Below the pieces are notes generated by a model that made no database searches, was not told where the DNA came from, and saw only the letters and a list, made by a program, of their open reading frames with translations. The position numbers were made by a program, and so were the translations under genes. Shown here in pieces: positions 1 through 9,149 of a stretch of DNA of 64,000 nucleotides; the stretch's first letter is position 1, and each line of letters opens with the position of its first letter. Location: NCBI RefSeq assembly GCF_000174755.1, contig NZ_ACLQ01000023.1, positions 62,001-126,000 on the forward strand, in the 5' to 3' direction. Origin of the DNA: Capnocytophaga gingivalis ATCC 33624 (lineage in GTDB: Bacteria; Bacteroidota; Bacteroidia; Flavobacteriales; Flavobacteriaceae).

Positions 1-141
1 GTCTTCCCCTAAGTCGTGGTCAAAAGAGATAAAATCAGGCAAACCTTTTCTCTCAAGATATTCTACAAACTCCTCATAGTTATACACTCGGACAAAGCCC
101 TCTGGAGTAGGGCGCAAGTCATCTAAATAAAGTCTTCTCAT
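1..141 (-). CDS. Cyclic-phosphate processing receiver-like domain protein (3' part cut by window edge)
   Basis: Only the first 47 codons are in the window. The start is the ATG at 139-141, which overlaps the TGA of the metallophosphoesterase upstream (ATGA arrangement), so the two are probably translationally coupled. The N-terminus carries LDDLRPTPEGF and, at the truncated end, SFDHDLGED. These acidic clusters resemble the phosphoacceptor region of response-regulator receivers and are typical of the family annotated as 'cyclic-phosphate processing receiver domain', proposed from comparative genomics to act on cyclic phosphates in RNA repair or conflict contexts. The family call rests on motif memory from a fragment. 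A plain receiver-like protein of unknown function is the alternative. Confidence 0.55.
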   Translation of the reverse strand, partial: MRRLYLDDLRPTPEGFVRVYNYEEFVEYLERKGLPDFISFDHDLGED

Positions 142-962
142 TTTTCATTCTTCACTTCTATATATTTTCCCCACTCAAACCCCTCGTGTTCCTCTCGCAT
201 CACATAGCCGAGTTGGTTAGTGGTTAGTATGGTCTTGCCAAGCCTGAAATCGGGTTGGTTGAAGTGGTGATGCCCATAAATCCAATAGTCGATGGCGCTT
301 TTTTCTATGAAATCGGTTAGGTCAAGGACAAAAGCCTCGTTCAGTACACTGCCTAAATACATTTCAGGGTAATACTTGAGGGTAGGGACGTAGTGGGTAG
401 CTACAATGATATGGTCTATCTCTCCAGCCTTTTTTGCTTGAGTAGCTGCTTTGACGGCTTTTTTGAGGAACTTAACCGCTGTTTTGTTGATGGCGTTGAA
501 GTCTGTCACTTGTAGGGACTCTATCTCCTCACCTTTTTCGGGATTTTGTACGGTGATATAGTGGAAGTCACTCATGCCATATTTGATTTTGTCGGCATTC
601 TTCCTACCGATATGACTCCACATCGTACATAGGATCAGCTGAGTACGACCAATACGCTCGGTATAGTTGTCCACCAAAAAGAGATTTCGTATCTCCTTTA
701 TAGGTTGTTCGTAGCGAGTAGCAGCGTAATTGTGGGTAAAGATGTAGTATTCGTGGTTACCAGGAATCCAAAATACTTTTTTGTAGCCCTTGCATAGGTC
801 TGCTATCTCACTCTTATACATTATGTTAGATAGCTTCACAAAGGGGCACAAGTCCCCTGCAATGATTAGGACATCGCCCACCCGCTCTATGGTGTTGTTG
901 TCAATCCAGTTGAGATTGTCTTGAAATTCAAGATGTAAGTCGGAAAAGTATTGTATTTTCAT
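138..962 (-). CDS. Calcineurin-like metallophosphoesterase
   Basis: A 274-aa predicted cytoplasmic hydrolase with the complete metal-binding set of the calcineurin-like phosphoesterase fold: SDLH at residues 7-10, AGDL at 35-38, GNHE at 68-71, ATH at 188-190 and GHHH at 230-233. Such enzymes use two metal ions to hydrolyse phosphomono- or diesters. The substrate cannot be read from sequence. The stop overlaps the start of a receiver-like gene, which suggests a shared job on a phosphorylated small molecule or RNA end (inference). The last codons (VKNEK) are written in a GTGAAGA-type intergenic heptamer. A TATCTTTG box on the minus strand at 1011-1018 is a plausible promoter. Confidence 0.85.
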   Translation of the reverse strand: MKIQYFSDLHLEFQDNLNWIDNNTIERVGDVLIIAGDLCPFVKLSNIMYKSEIADLCKGYKKVFWIPGNHEYYIFTHNYAATRYEQPIKEIRNLFLVDNYTERIGRTQLILCTMWSHIGRKNADKIKYGMSDFHYITVQNPEKGEEIESLQVTDFNAINKTAVKFLKKAVKAATQAKKAGEIDHIIVATHYVPTLKYYPEMYLGSVLNEAFVLDLTDFIEKSAIDYWIYGHHHFNQPDFRLGKTILTTNQLGYVMREEHEGFEWGKYIEVKNEK

Positions 963-1010
963 GAAGGTGTTAGGAGTTTAAGGAATTAGATTATGTTTAT
1001 CATTTTATGG

Positions 1011-1018
1011 CAAAGATA
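1011..1018 (-). promoter_or_regulatory. Putative -7 box of the metallophosphoesterase gene
   Basis: Read on the minus strand this is TATCTTTG, which fits the Bacteroidota -7 consensus TAnnTTTG, 49 nt before the start codon. I see no convincing -33 TTG at 19 nt. Confidence 0.4.
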
Positions 1019-1196
1019 TGAAAAATAGTGGACAAACTACGACCACCTTAATGAATAATTTTCAATGATTAATGTTCAATGCTCACTGACCACTGACCAC
1101 TGATAACTATATATTGATAGTCAATTATTTACAGAAAAACAGGTTTGTTGTTAATAAAAAGTAGTGTTTTATATTTCTTTTTTGGGGATTATTCAT

Positions 1197-1204
1197 TATA
1201 TTTG
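1197..1204 (+). promoter_or_regulatory. Putative -7 box of the glycogen synthase/phosphorylase gene
   Basis: TATATTTG matches TAnnTTTG and lies 22 nt before the chosen ATG at 1227, giving a very short leader. A start at 1164 would place this box inside the coding region, which supports the later start. Confidence 0.5.
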
Positions 1205-1226
1205 CGGGATATTAAAAACTGCAATA

Positions 1227-4200
1227 ATGAAAGGAGAAACAACAAGTCCTAACTACCTTTTTGAGGTTAGTTGGGAGGTCTGCAACAAGATAGGAGGCAT
1301 ACATACGGTATTGGCCACCAGGGCAACAATCCTCAAAGAACAGTTTGCCCAAAAGTATATCACCATAGGTCCTGACCTGTGGCTACGCAAGGAAAACCCT
1401 GAATTTGTCGAAGATACCTCTCTCTTTCCTTCTTGGCTCAATAGGGCGCAACAGGAGGGCTTGCGTGTACGTACGGGGTATTGGAATATCAAAGGAAAGC
1501 CTATTGCTATCTTGGTGGATTTCTCCCATTATATCAGTGAAAAAAATGAGATCCTTACCTACTTTTGGAATACCCAACAGCTGGATTCCTTGGATGCTTC
1601 TTGGGACTATACCGAGTCGGTACTCTTTGGCTATGCCGTAGGTAAGGTCATCGAGAGTTTTGTCCACTTTCAAGTAGGGGCTCGTGAGCGTGTCATTGCA
1701 CATTTTCATGAGTGGATGACAGGTACAGGCTTACTATATCTTAAGGAAGCACTCCCCGAGGTGGGAACTATCTTCACCACCCATGCCACTGTATTGGGGC
1801 GCAGCATAGCCGGCAATGGCTGGGCGCTATACAACTACTTGGAGGAATACAAGCCTGAGGAGCTCGCCTACCGCTTCTCTGTACAGCATAAGCACTTCTT
1901 AGAACAAAAAGCCGCTGCTGGAGCTGATATATTCACCACTGTGAGTGATATCACCGCCCGCGAATGCAAACACTTCCTATCTCGCAACCCTGAAGTGATC
2001 ACCCCCAATGGCTTCGACGAATCCCATATCATGGACAGAACCAGCTATTTAGAACGACACAAACGTGCTTCTGGAAAGCTCTGGGAGGTGGCTGAAAAGG
2101 TTACCGGAAGTACTTTCGAGGAAAAACCTTTCTTTGTAGCCATCAGCGGACGTAATGAATTCAGAAACAAAGGAATAGATGTATTCATCGATGCTTTAGA
2201 GCAAATCAACAAGAAGGCTACACTTCCCCGTGAAATAGTGGCTTTTATCCTCATTCCTTCTGATTATGAAGGGGTTAATACTATTTCTCAGCCTTATACC
2301 ACCCATTTGGTTAAGAACGAATTTCACAATACTATTTTCTCCAAGCTCAAGGAGGCACAGCTCTTCAACCATGTAGAGGACAAGGTCAAGGTAGTGTTCT
2401 GTCCGAGCTACCTCTTGGGCAGTGATGGGGTGTTCAACCTTCCTTACTATGACCTACTGACAGGGATTGATCTTAGTGTATTTCCTTCGTACTATGAGCC
2501 TTGGGGCTACACTCCCTTGGAGAGTCTGTGCTTAGGAGTGCCTACTGTCACTACTTCTTTGGCAGGCTTCGGTTCTTGGGCTTTGGGACATTTTCCTAAT
2601 GAAAACCTTGCCCTAAGGGTGCTCAATAGGGACGACAATAACTATGTGGAGGTAGTCGAAGGGGTTACCCGCCAGATAGAAAAAATAGCAGGGCTCTCCC
2701 CTACCGCTTACGAGGCGCTTTGGGAGGATGCCCAACAGATAGGCAAGGCAGCTCTCTGGGATAAGTTCTTCGCTTACTATCAAGAGGCTTACACCCTTAC
2801 CCTTGAGCGTATGCAACCTCGCCTACAGGATAGACCTATTGCCGATACTGAGGCTTCGCGCTACTGGGAACAGTCCCAACAAATCAATACACCTTTCTGG
2901 CGAAGTGTCATCGTATACCGTTCTACTCCGGAAAAGTTCAAAGCTCTTGAGGAAATGGCCAAAAACCTATGGTGGTCATGGAATGAAGAGGCCGAACAGC
3001 TCTTCAAGAGTATAGACCCCGAGGAGTGGCACCGAGTGCACAAGAATCCTATCCTGCTTCTGGACTCTATTTCGGTGAGTCAGTTCAAGGCGCTTGAGAA
3101 TGATACTCAATTCATGGCACGCCTACACAAGGTATATGCGGACTTCCTTACTTATATGGAAAAGAAGAAGGAAATGATTAGCCCCTCCATCGCTTACTTT
3201 AGTATGGAATTTGGCTTGCACTCCTCTCTGAAAATCTATTCAGGGGGCTTGGGTATCTTGGCAGGAGACTACCTCAAGGAAGCCAGTGACAAGGCTACCA
3301 AGATTACTGGAGTGGGCTTGCTGTACCGTTATGGGTATTTTACCCAAAAAATATCTGCCTTTGGACACCAAGAATCCGAGTACGAAGCACAGGACTTTAC
3401 CAAAATACCTGTTTCCCCAGTTACTGATAGCGAGGGCAAATGGCTGAAAATCTCCTTAGACCTACCAGGGCGCACCCTCTATGCGCGGGTGTGGCGGGTC
3501 GATGTAGGACGTATTGAACTATATCTGTTGGATGCGGATTTCGAAGACAATAGCGAAGAAGACCGCACCATCACTCACCATTTATATGGTGGAAACTGGG
3601 AAAACCGCCTCAAGCAGGAAATGCTCTTGGGCTTAGGGGGTATCAAGGTACTCCGCAGCTTAGGGGTAAGCTACGACATTTATCATTGTAATGAGGGACA
3701 TGCCGCCTTGATTGGCTTGGAACGCCTGAACAAGTTTATCAACGAGTTCCACCTCTCCTTCTCCGAAGCGATAGAGGTAGTACGTGCTTCATCACTCTTT
3801 ACCACTCATACACCAGTACCCGCAGGGCACGATGCCTTCGAGGAAGGTATGCTCCGTGCTTTCATAGGCGACTATGCAGAGAAGTTGCATGTGGATTGGC
3901 AACAGATTCTCGCCTTAGGTAAAATAAATGTCTCTGATCCTCATGAGAAATTCTCTATGAGCTTCTTGGCAGCGAACCTCTCTCAGGAGGTCAATGGGGT
4001 AAGTATGCTCCATGGCGAGGTGAGTCGTGAAATCTTCAAAGATATGTGGAAAGGTTATTTCCCTGAGGAGCTGCACATTAGCTATGTAACCAATGGGGTA
4101 CACCGCCCTACTTGGACAGCCCCTCTATGGAAGGAAGTAGAACAAAAATATTTCAAGAAAGAAGGGGGAGCCTATACCGCCGCTTCTTTTGAGGGTATCT

Positions 4201-5417
4201 ACAATGTACCTGATGAGAAGATCGCACACATACAGCAGGAACTCCGTACCAAGCTCGTGGGGCGCATCAAGAACAATCTGAAAGAGACCCTAAACATCAC
4301 TTACTTCACGCCACGTGAGATTGTCGAGGTATCCGATACCCTGCGTGATGATGTGCTTACCATTGGTTTTGCCCGTCGTTTCGCCACTTATAAGCGTGCC
4401 CACCTGCTCTTTACCAACCTTGACCGATTGGATGCCATCGTGAACAACCCCGATCGTCCAGTACAGTTTATCTTTGCCGGCAAGGCGCATCCTGCGGATA
4501 AGGCTGGACAAGACCTGATTAAGCACATTGTAGAAATATCCAAACAACCACGCTTCTTAGGCAAAATTATCTTCCTCTCCAACTACGATATGGACTTGGC
4601 GCGTGCGCTTATCCAAGGGGTGGATGTATGGATGAATACTCCTACACGCCCTCTGGAAGCCTCTGGTACCAGTGGGGAAAAAGCTGCTATGAACGGGGTA
4701 ATGCACTTCAGTGTATTGGACGGCTGGTGGGTAGAGGGCTACCGCGAGGATGCCGGCTGGATGCTCCCTCAAAAACGTACTTACGAAAACCAGCAGTACC
4801 AAGACGAATTGGATGCCGAGCTGATATACAATATCATAGAAGACCAAATAGCTCCTGCTTACTATAACAAGGACAGTAATGGTATCTCCATACAATGGTG
4901 CAACTTTATCAAGAATACCATTGGCAAGGTAGCACCTCAGTTCACTACCTATCGTATGCTCTCCGACTACGAAAGGCAGTACTACTACCCTCAGCAAAAA
5001 CGTTCGGCACTGCTCAGAGCCAATGGTTTTGAGAAGGCAATCGAACTCTCCCAGTGGAAGAAGCGGGTGGCGCATGAGTGGCCTGAATTGCGCGTAGAAA
5101 AGGTGGTAGCTCCTAAGCGTGATCGTGAGCTTATCTCCTTGGGCAATATCTATGAGGCTACGATCGACCTCTACCTTGGAGAACTTACCCCTGAGGATGT
5201 GGGCTTAGAACTGGTGGTCACTTGCAAAGAAGAGGGACAGCTGAAGGTAACCCAACTGATACAAGCAGAACTGATATCCTTCTCTGGTCGTGTGGCTTCC
5301 TATAAGCTCTCCACCTCCACCGAAGATGCTGGCTTATTCATGATTGCTCTACGCCTATACCCCAAGCATGAACTCCTCCCTCACCGACAAGACTTTGCTC
5401 TGGTGAAGTGGCTCTAA
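1227..5417 (+). CDS. Fused glycogen synthase (GT3-like) and alpha-glucan phosphorylase
   Basis: A 1396-aa protein made of two enzymes of glycogen metabolism. The first about 560 residues begin FEVSWEVCNKIGG, typical of the GT3 (eukaryote-like) glycogen synthases, and contain the donor-site YYEPWGYTPLE motif near residues 420-435. From about residue 600 (LWWSWNEEAEQLF) the sequence is an alpha-glucan phosphorylase of the DUF3417-containing type. The pyridoxal-phosphate lysine lies in GTSGEKAAMNG near residue 1150. The synthase would add glucose from a nucleotide-glucose donor and the phosphorylase would release glucose-1-phosphate. I start at ATG 1227 because an in-frame start at 1164 would span the -7 box. 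Long fusions of this kind occur in other Bacteroidota (from memory). Confidence 0.88.
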   Translation: MKGETTSPNYLFEVSWEVCNKIGGIHTVLATRATILKEQFAQKYITIGPDLWLRKENPEFVEDTSLFPSWLNRAQQEGLRVRTGYWNIKGKPIAILVDFSHYISEKNEILTYFWNTQQLDSLDASWDYTESVLFGYAVGKVIESFVHFQVGARERVIAHFHEWMTGTGLLYLKEALPEVGTIFTTHATVLGRSIAGNGWALYNYLEEYKPEELAYRFSVQHKHFLEQKAAAGADIFTTVSDITARECKHFLSRNPEVITPNGFDESHIMDRTSYLERHKRASGKLWEVAEKVTGSTFEEKPFFVAISGRNEFRNKGIDVFIDALEQINKKATLPREIVAFILIPSDYEGVNTISQPYTTHLVKNEFHNTIFSKLKEAQLFNHVEDKVKVVFCPSYLLGSDGVFNLPYYDLLTGIDLSVFPSYYEPWGYTPLESLCLGVPTVTTSLAGFGSWALGHFPNENLALRVLNRDDNNYVEVVEGVTRQIEKIAGLSPTAYEALWEDAQQIGKAALWDKFFAYYQEAYTLTLERMQPRLQDRPIADTEASRYWEQSQQINTPFWRSVIVYRSTPEKFKALEEMAKNLWWSWNEEAEQLFKSIDPEEWHRVHKNPILLLDSISVSQFKALENDTQFMARLHKVYADFLTYMEKKKEMISPSIAYFSMEFGLHSSLKIYSGGLGILAGDYLKEASDKATKITGVGLLYRYGYFTQKISAFGHQESEYEAQDFTKIPVSPVTDSEGKWLKISLDLPGRTLYARVWRVDVGRIELYLLDADFEDNSEEDRTITHHLYGGNWENRLKQEMLLGLGGIKVLRSLGVSYDIYHCNEGHAALIGLERLNKFINEFHLSFSEAIEVVRASSLFTTHTPVPAGHDAFEEGMLRAFIGDYAEKLHVDWQQILALGKINVSDPHEKFSMSFLAANLSQEVNGVSMLHGEVSREIFKDMWKGYFPEELHISYVTNGVHRPTWTAPLWKEVEQKYFKKEGGAYTAASFEGIYNVPDEKIAHIQQELRTKLVGRIKNNLKETLNITYFTPREIVEVSDTLRDDVLTIGFARRFATYKRAHLLFTNLDRLDAIVNNPDRPVQFIFAGKAHPADKAGQDLIKHIVEISKQPRFLGKIIFLSNYDMDLARALIQGVDVWMNTPTRPLEASGTSGEKAAMNGVMHFSVLDGWWVEGYREDAGWMLPQKRTYENQQYQDELDAELIYNIIEDQIAPAYYNKDSNGISIQWCNFIKNTIGKVAPQFTTYRMLSDYERQYYYPQQKRSALLRANGFEKAIELSQWKKRVAHEWPELRVEKVVAPKRDRELISLGNIYEATIDLYLGELTPEDVGLELVVTCKEEGQLKVTQLIQAELISFSGRVASYKLSTSTEDAGLFMIALRLYPKHELLPHRQDFALVKWL

Positions 5418-5456
5418 ATAATGATTAATGTTTAATGATTAATGATTAATGACTAG
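5418..5456 (+). repeat. Heptamer repeat after the glycogen synthase/phosphorylase gene
   Basis: Starting at the stop codon, the sequence repeats ATGATTA/ATGTTTA with a 7-bp period, in the sense of the upstream gene. Every unit carries TGA or TAA. Confidence 0.75.
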
Positions 5457-5499
5457 TGACTAACCATAACGGATTAGTCACTAGTCATTTTTTTGCTTA

Positions 5500-6010
5500 C
5501 TGTTCACTGACCTCTGCTCACTGCTCACTGACCACTGTCTCATGCACTAGCATAGGGCGATTTGCAAATCGCCCCTACCACAGAACGCAAAAATTCTCAT
5601 GCCTATATGAGGCGACCTCTGTTCACTGCTCTCTGCTCACTGACCACTGTCTCATGCCCAGCATAGGGCGATTTGCAAATCGCCCCTACCACAGGATGCA
5701 AAAATTCTCATGCCTATATGGGGCAACCTCTGTTCACTGCTCACTGACCTCTGCTCTCTATTCACCGACCACTGTCTCATGCCCAGGATAGGGCGATTTG
5801 CAAATCGCCCCTACCACAGGATGCAAAAATTCTCATGCCTATATGGGGCAACCTCTGCTCTCTGCTCTCTGCTCTCTGTTCACCGACCACTGTCTCATGC
5901 CCAGCATAGGGCGATTTACAAATCGCCCCTACCACAGAACGCAAAAATTCTCATACCTATATGGGGCAACCTCTGTTCACTGCTCACTGACCTCTGCTCA
6001 CTGAGCACTA
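5500..6010 (+). repeat. Four-copy tandem array of a palindrome-bearing composite repeat
   Basis: This fills most of the 745-bp spacer between the glycogen gene and the TPR gene. Each unit (spacing 111-125 bp) holds a 20-bp palindrome at 5555-5574, 5666-5685, 5791-5810 and 5909-5928 (GGGCGATTTGCAAATCGCCC; the fourth copy has one changed base). It is followed by CCTACCACAG(A/G), the motif ATTCTCATGCCTATAT and period-7 stretches such as CTGTTCACTGCTCACTGACC. Open frames across it only reflect lack of stops in the repeat; I see no gene. Related elements recur elsewhere in the window. Confidence 0.85.
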
Positions 6011-6162
6011 ACAAGTTATCAACAAAATTAAAAGTTATAACCAATCCTGTGGTATATAAGCCAAAAAGTTGTACTTTAGCTCCCTGAAAAAACACAAATT
6101 CAATCATTTGTAATGTATTGAAATACAATTTATTATTGTTTTTAATTACTTATAAAAAGACG

Positions 6163-7557
6163 ATGTTTTCCAAGAATGATGACCTTCGGGAGGCTGTCAC
6201 GCGCTATGAAAAGATGCTTCTGGAGCACGAGACAATTTTTTTTGACAGTTACCAGTATGAAGATATTATCTTATATTATTTAGAATATGCTAAGTATGCC
6301 AAGGCAAAACAGGCCTTAGAGGTAGCACTGAGCCAATACCCTACAGCTTCTGCTTTACGCTTGCTGCAAGTGGAAATACTCATCTATGAGGATAATCTAC
6401 AACAAGCAGGGGAGATTCTCGACGATATCCTTCGCGAAGAGCCGTACAATGCCGAGATACATGTACAGCGGGCTAACCTATATTCTAAAAAAAATGACCA
6501 TATCAAGGCTATAGAGCTCCTCAAGTATGCTGCCTCTCTATCAGAGGAGCTATCTGACATACACTCCCTTATCGCAATGGAGTATATGTACATGGAGGAA
6601 TATGCCTTGGCTAAGAAATACTTCAAAAAATGCCTAGCTAAAGACCCTGAGGACTACTTTTCCCTCCAGCAGTTGCTTCACTGTTTTGACTTCCTCAAGG
6701 AAGATGAGCAAGCCATTGCTTTTCTCACAGCCTTCCTTGACGAAAATCCTTATTGTGAGGTAGCATGGCATAGCTTAGGCAAGCAGTATATGGTGCAGAA
6801 CAACCTGCAGGAAGCCCTCCGAGCATTCGACTTTGCCATCATCAGCGACGATACTTTCACTGGAGCCTATTTCGAGAAAGGAAAGGTACTGGAACTGCTC
6901 AAGGACTACAAGCAAGCTATTGAAAACTACAAGATTACCCTTTCTCTTGACGATCCTTCTTCTTTTGCTTACCTACGTATAGGTATCTGCTATGAGAAGT
7001 TAGGAGAGAGTGCCATGGCCGAGCAATATTACTTCAAGGCAGTGCATGAGGATCCCCAGTCGAGCAAGGCATGGCTAGCCTTGGTGGACTACTATGTAAG
7101 GGAGAATGATTACACAAAAGCCGAAAAATACGTCTCCAAGGTACTCCTCAATGAGGGCGACAACCCCTCGTTCTTACGCCGTTGTGCCGAGGTATACGCT
7201 CATGTAGGTAGGCGAGAGGATGCCATACAGATATATACCCAAGCGATAGACTTAGGCGATTACTCCGTGGAGATACGCAATGAGCTATCTGACCTACTGC
7301 TTCAGGAAAAAGCCTACGAACGTGCACTAATGCTATCGCTGAGTACACTTCATCTATATCCACAAGAGGTTAGCGCCTACTATCGTATAGGCATCGCCTA
7401 CCATATGCTAGGAGAGAAAGAAAAAGAATATACCTACCTCGGTACCGCTCTTAAGCAAGGAGGCGAATGGCTTGCTTATTTTGAGAAAAAATATCCAGAG
7501 GTGTTCTCCTTCTGTCCCCTTGTAGAAGAAATTGTAAAGAACACTGACAAACACTAA
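6163..7557 (+). CDS. Tetratricopeptide repeat protein
   Basis: A 464-aa protein built almost wholly of helical TPR-like repeats, with the pattern A-x-x-x-Y-x-x-A-L-x-x-x-P repeated along its length (for example residues with KAKQALEVALSQYPTA and QEALRAFDFAIISDD). No signal peptide or membrane segment is evident, so it is probably a cytoplasmic scaffold. I use the ATG at 6163 (MFSKNDDLREAV) because codons before it are AT-rich and not protein-like. It is followed 16 bp later by a DedA gene and the two may be co-transcribed. The binding partner is unknown. Confidence 0.8.
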   Translation: MFSKNDDLREAVTRYEKMLLEHETIFFDSYQYEDIILYYLEYAKYAKAKQALEVALSQYPTASALRLLQVEILIYEDNLQQAGEILDDILREEPYNAEIHVQRANLYSKKNDHIKAIELLKYAASLSEELSDIHSLIAMEYMYMEEYALAKKYFKKCLAKDPEDYFSLQQLLHCFDFLKEDEQAIAFLTAFLDENPYCEVAWHSLGKQYMVQNNLQEALRAFDFAIISDDTFTGAYFEKGKVLELLKDYKQAIENYKITLSLDDPSSFAYLRIGICYEKLGESAMAEQYYFKAVHEDPQSSKAWLALVDYYVRENDYTKAEKYVSKVLLNEGDNPSFLRRCAEVYAHVGRREDAIQIYTQAIDLGDYSVEIRNELSDLLLQEKAYERALMLSLSTLHLYPQEVSAYYRIGIAYHMLGEKEKEYTYLGTALKQGGEWLAYFEKKYPEVFSFCPLVEEIVKNTDKH

Positions 7558-7573
7558 AAAAATATAAAACACT

Positions 7574-8257
7574 ATGGAACACTTTCAGAGTTGGAGCGAC
7601 CTTGTCAATCCGGAATTTTACATCAAGTTAGGAGGTTATTGGCTCGTTCTTTTTATCATCTTTGCCGAGACAGGGCTTTTTGTAGGCTTTTTCCTTCCTG
7701 GGGATAGTCTGCTCTTCATTTCGGGTATCTATGCAGTACCTATGGTGAGGGATACCTTTGGAATCACCGGTAGTGATCTTTTGGATACAACCATCATAGC
7801 CTCTTCTATATCCCTGGCAGCCATCATAGGAAATATGGTCAGCTACTGGTTCGGCAGGCGTAGTGGGCATGGATTGTATGAGCGTAAGGATTCGTTCTTC
7901 TTCAAGCGCAAATACTTACTCAAAGCGCATGTATTCTATGAAAAACATGGAGCTGTAGCGGTGATTGCAGCGCGTTTTCTTCCTATCGTGCGCACCTTTG
8001 CCCCTATTGTAGCGGGGATTGTCGGAATGCGCCGAGGCAAGTTCATGGTATACAATATCATAGGTGCTGTAGCATGGTCTTTCTCTCTTGTCTTCATGGG
8101 GCACTACTTGGACAAGCTCTTTATAGAGCAGTTTGGCATAGACCTCAAAAAACACTTGGAGCTCATCGTGCTCTTTATCGTACTAATAACCACCGCTCCT
8201 ATCCTTATCAAGCTCTTTATGCCAAGTAAAGAAAACAATGAGAGCAATGATCAATGA
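7574..8257 (+). CDS. DedA family membrane protein
   Basis: A 227-aa integral membrane protein of the DedA/SNARE-associated (VTT domain) family, which is linked to lipid carrier flipping and envelope homeostasis. Seen in sequence: an N-terminal hydrophobic segment, FAETGLFVGFFLPGDSLLF (the conserved E-TG-PG-S motif), then ARFLPIVRTFAPIVAG (the family's R-x3-R motif) and C-terminal membrane helices. The last residues (NNESNDQ) are encoded by the ATGAGAGCAATGATCA-type heptamer that starts the spacer. A bidirectional terminator follows at 8441-8479. Confidence 0.9.
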   Translation: MEHFQSWSDLVNPEFYIKLGGYWLVLFIIFAETGLFVGFFLPGDSLLFISGIYAVPMVRDTFGITGSDLLDTTIIASSISLAAIIGNMVSYWFGRRSGHGLYERKDSFFFKRKYLLKAHVFYEKHGAVAVIAARFLPIVRTFAPIVAGIVGMRRGKFMVYNIIGAVAWSFSLVFMGHYLDKLFIEQFGIDLKKHLELIVLFIVLITTAPILIKLFMPSKENNESNDQ

Positions 8258-8284
8258 TTAATAACAAGCAGTTGGGGTGATAAT

Positions 8285-8410
8285 GAGGCTGTCCGAAAAG
8301 CCTTGTCTTTAAGGCAAATTGCAATCTACCCCTACGACAGAACCCAAAACAACTGAAATTGTCTTAGCCAACATTAGGGTAGAGACGCCATTGATTGCGT
8401 CTTAAAAGGT
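8285..8410. repeat. Dispersed repeat related to the element at 56683-56810
   Basis: CTGTCCGAAAAG(C/A)CTTGT followed later by CCCCTACGACAGAACC and AAAACAACTGA occurs here and at 56686-56810. The tail also carries TAGAGACGCCATTGATTGCGTC, similar to the hairpin at 33751-33780. Confidence 0.65.
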
Positions 8411-8440
8411 TATTCGATAATATTTTACAGTTATATGCTG

Positions 8441-8479
8441 AAAAAAATCCGTATAAGCAGTGCTTATACGGATTTTTTT
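8441..8479. terminator. Bidirectional intrinsic terminator between dedA and ompH
   Basis: A long hairpin (AATCCGTATAAGC paired with GCTTATACGGATT) flanked by A7 on the left and T7 on the right. It can end transcription from both converging genes. Confidence 0.85.
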
Positions 8480-8520
8480 AATGATTAATAATTTTGAGTA
8501 ATAATGAAATTGATCATTAT

Positions 8521-9054
8521 TTAGAATCCTAATTCTTTTTTCACATCGTTGAAGAGATCTTTTCCATCAGAAACGATGACACCTGCTCCAGCAGCGGAAT
8601 CCAATACATACTGATAGCCTTGTGTTTTAGCTACTTTTTGTACTGCTTTTTTCGCTTTTTCCATAATAGGCTCTATGAGGGCTTGGCTTTTCTTTTGATA
8701 TTCCTCAGAAGCGGTTTGTTGTGCTTGACGGATGTTGTTCTGCATAGTCTCCAAGGCACGTTGTTCTTTTTCTAACTCAGCTTGTTTTTCTTTGAGTTGG
8801 GCTTCTGTAAGAGCACTTACTTTGCGTTGGAAATCCTCCAATTTCTTTTGGTATTCCTTCACAGAGGCTTGGATATCATTGGTATAAGATTGTTCCAATT
8901 TCTGCAATTGTGCTTGAGCGGTTTTCATCTCAGGCATCTCCTTAAGGAGCTTCTGAGAGTCGATGTGTGCTATTTTGGCTTGTGCCATAGCAATTGTAGT
9001 CCCACCAAGGACAAAGGCTGCTGTCATTACCCAATTTCTAATTTTTCTTATCAT
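8521..9054 (-). CDS. OmpH/Skp family periplasmic chaperone
   Basis: A 177-aa secreted protein with a signal peptide ending near AMAQ (residues 22-25), followed by KIAHIDSQKLLKEMP, the usual OmpH start. A long charged, Gln-rich coiled coil covers about residues 40-125, and QGYQYVLDSAAGAGVIVSDG forms the C-terminal beta part. Skp-like proteins hold unfolded outer-membrane proteins in the periplasm. It lies 95 bp downstream of a second OmpH gene, and I see no separate promoter between them, so they are probably one transcript. Confidence 0.9.
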   Translation of the reverse strand: MIRKIRNWVMTAAFVLGGTTIAMAQAKIAHIDSQKLLKEMPEMKTAQAQLQKLEQSYTNDIQASVKEYQKKLEDFQRKVSALTEAQLKEKQAELEKEQRALETMQNNIRQAQQTASEEYQKKSQALIEPIMEKAKKAVQKVAKTQGYQYVLDSAAGAGVIVSDGKDLFNDVKKELGF

Positions 9055-9149
9055 TTTTCTATGTGTTAAATTATTTACTTTCTTTTTTAGGCTTATAGGG
9101 AGTTAGTTTATGAGCTGTTAGCTGTTATATGGATCATTTTGACCTACCC

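Noticed and set aside
4557-5075. Minus-strand frame of 172 codons opposite the phosphorylase half
   Set aside because: It lies opposite conserved catalytic motifs of the phosphorylase; a shadow.
5500-6010. CRISPR array
   Set aside because: The units are more than 100 bp and the whole unit, including the 'spacer', is repeated. No cas genes are nearby.
5456-6087. Three overlapping plus-strand open frames of 68-125 codons
   Set aside because: They only read through the tandem repeat (the same peptide phrase recurs with each unit) and have no start context or homology-like features.
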